The notes under the pieces: model-generated
What the model was told of the DNA's origin: nothing
What the model saw: only the letters and a program-made list of their open reading frames with translations
The model's database searches: none
Assembly (NCBI RefSeq): GCF_002750855.1
Contig: NZ_NWUC01000009.1
Coordinates: 62,001 to 126,000 of the forward strand
DNA: 64,000 bases
Reading direction: 5' to 3'
From: Neopararhizobium haloflavum
GTDB taxonomy: Bacteria; Pseudomonadota; Alphaproteobacteria; Rhizobiales; Rhizobiaceae
Made by a program: the position numbers and the translations under genes
In this document: positions 63,903 through 64,000 of the stretch, one piece after another
How positions within the stretch are numbered: position 1 is the first letter of the stretch
Layout: each line of letters starts with the position of its first letter

Positions 63903-64000
63903 GTGGCGCGCAAGGCGGCTGCCCCGCCGCTCCTCACCACGGTGACGTATCTCGCCATGTCGGCGCCTTCACGGGTCCATGCCGCGCTACCGATGAATGT
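63903..64000 (+). CDS. Start of a probable GNAT-family acetyltransferase (3' end outside window)
   Basis: From GTG 63903, with GGAG about 9 nt upstream, the frame is open to the window edge and reads VARKAAAPPLLTTVTYLAMS onward. A TVTYLxM start after sseA is typical of rhizobial GNAT acetyltransferases. Only 32 codons are visible, so the family call is tentative. Confidence 0.45.
   Translation, partial: MARKAAAPPLLTTVTYLAMSAPSRVHAALPMN

Overview
The window is a single G+C-rich chromosomal segment whose gene content and order are typical of Alphaproteobacteria, order Hyphomicrobiales (Rhizobiales). Support for this comes from the trkH-dat-hfq-hflX block, the serS-tatCBA-scpBA-nagZ-SPOR-argS-dgt/erpA-xthA block, the yajC-secDF-Mth938-squalene-synthase-like block, and small DUF1127 genes interleaved with anti-Shine-Dalgarno small RNAs. 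I see no phage, IS element, integrase or CRISPR array. Almost all coding capacity is core genome.

Layout. 1-3.5 kb: end of a TrkH potassium channel, D-amino-acid aminotransferase, Hfq and HflX. 3.5-14.3 kb, all minus: MazG, a TsuA/YeeE-type sulfur transporter, then a tight maintenance operon (RlpA, DacA, Tmk, HolB, MetG, TatD, an MBL hydrolase, YbaK) and a small exported protein. 14.5-15.0 kb: tRNA-Ser(UGA), an unannotated 29-codon membrane microprotein and a 71-aa protein. 15.0-18.6 kb: a TRAP-TAXI transporter with its DUF1850 partner. 18.8-22.4 kb: an exported OB-fold/PepSY protein divergent from a PepSY-response regulator-histidine kinase operon. 22.4-25.6 kb: CBS protein, rhomboid protease, trigger factor and tRNA-Leu(UAG).

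25.9-27.0 kb is the most unusual stretch. An sRNA with three hairpins, each exposing a C(C)UCCUCCC loop, is followed by a DUF1127 gene with two more such hairpins in its 3' UTR, and then by a second DUF1127 gene. All three units share an upstream element (TGCATA-x-C, 15 nt, GC-x-CT-x-CA) at fixed distance from a predicted -10. This looks like one activator-controlled sRNA/microprotein regulon.

27.1-52.8 kb is housekeeping: TrmFO, a DUF4153 membrane protein, homologues of complex I assembly factors NDUFAF6 and NDUFAF3, SecDF/YajC, an NlpD-like envelope factor, Pcm, SurE, SerS, TatABC, ScpAB, NagZ, a giant SPOR protein, ArgS, dGTPase, ErpA and exonuclease III.

52.9-61.0 kb is a stress-response island. 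A photolyase, FAD oxidoreductase, DUF1365 protein, cyclopropane-synthase-like methyltransferase and MFS carrier run on the plus strand. A ChrR-like anti-sigma factor and a short-chain dehydrogenase run toward them on the minus strand. Both transcription units begin with an ECF-type promoter sharing the same -10 core (TCGTAAGGCCG), which suggests one singlet-oxygen/RpoE-type regulon. No sigma factor gene is present, and the ChrR-like protein lacks the N-terminal cysteine zinc ligands. 61.2-64 kb carries cysteine synthase, an AlaX editing protein, 3-mercaptopyruvate sulfurtransferase and the start of a probable acetyltransferase.

All calls come from reading the sequence. No database search or folding program was run.
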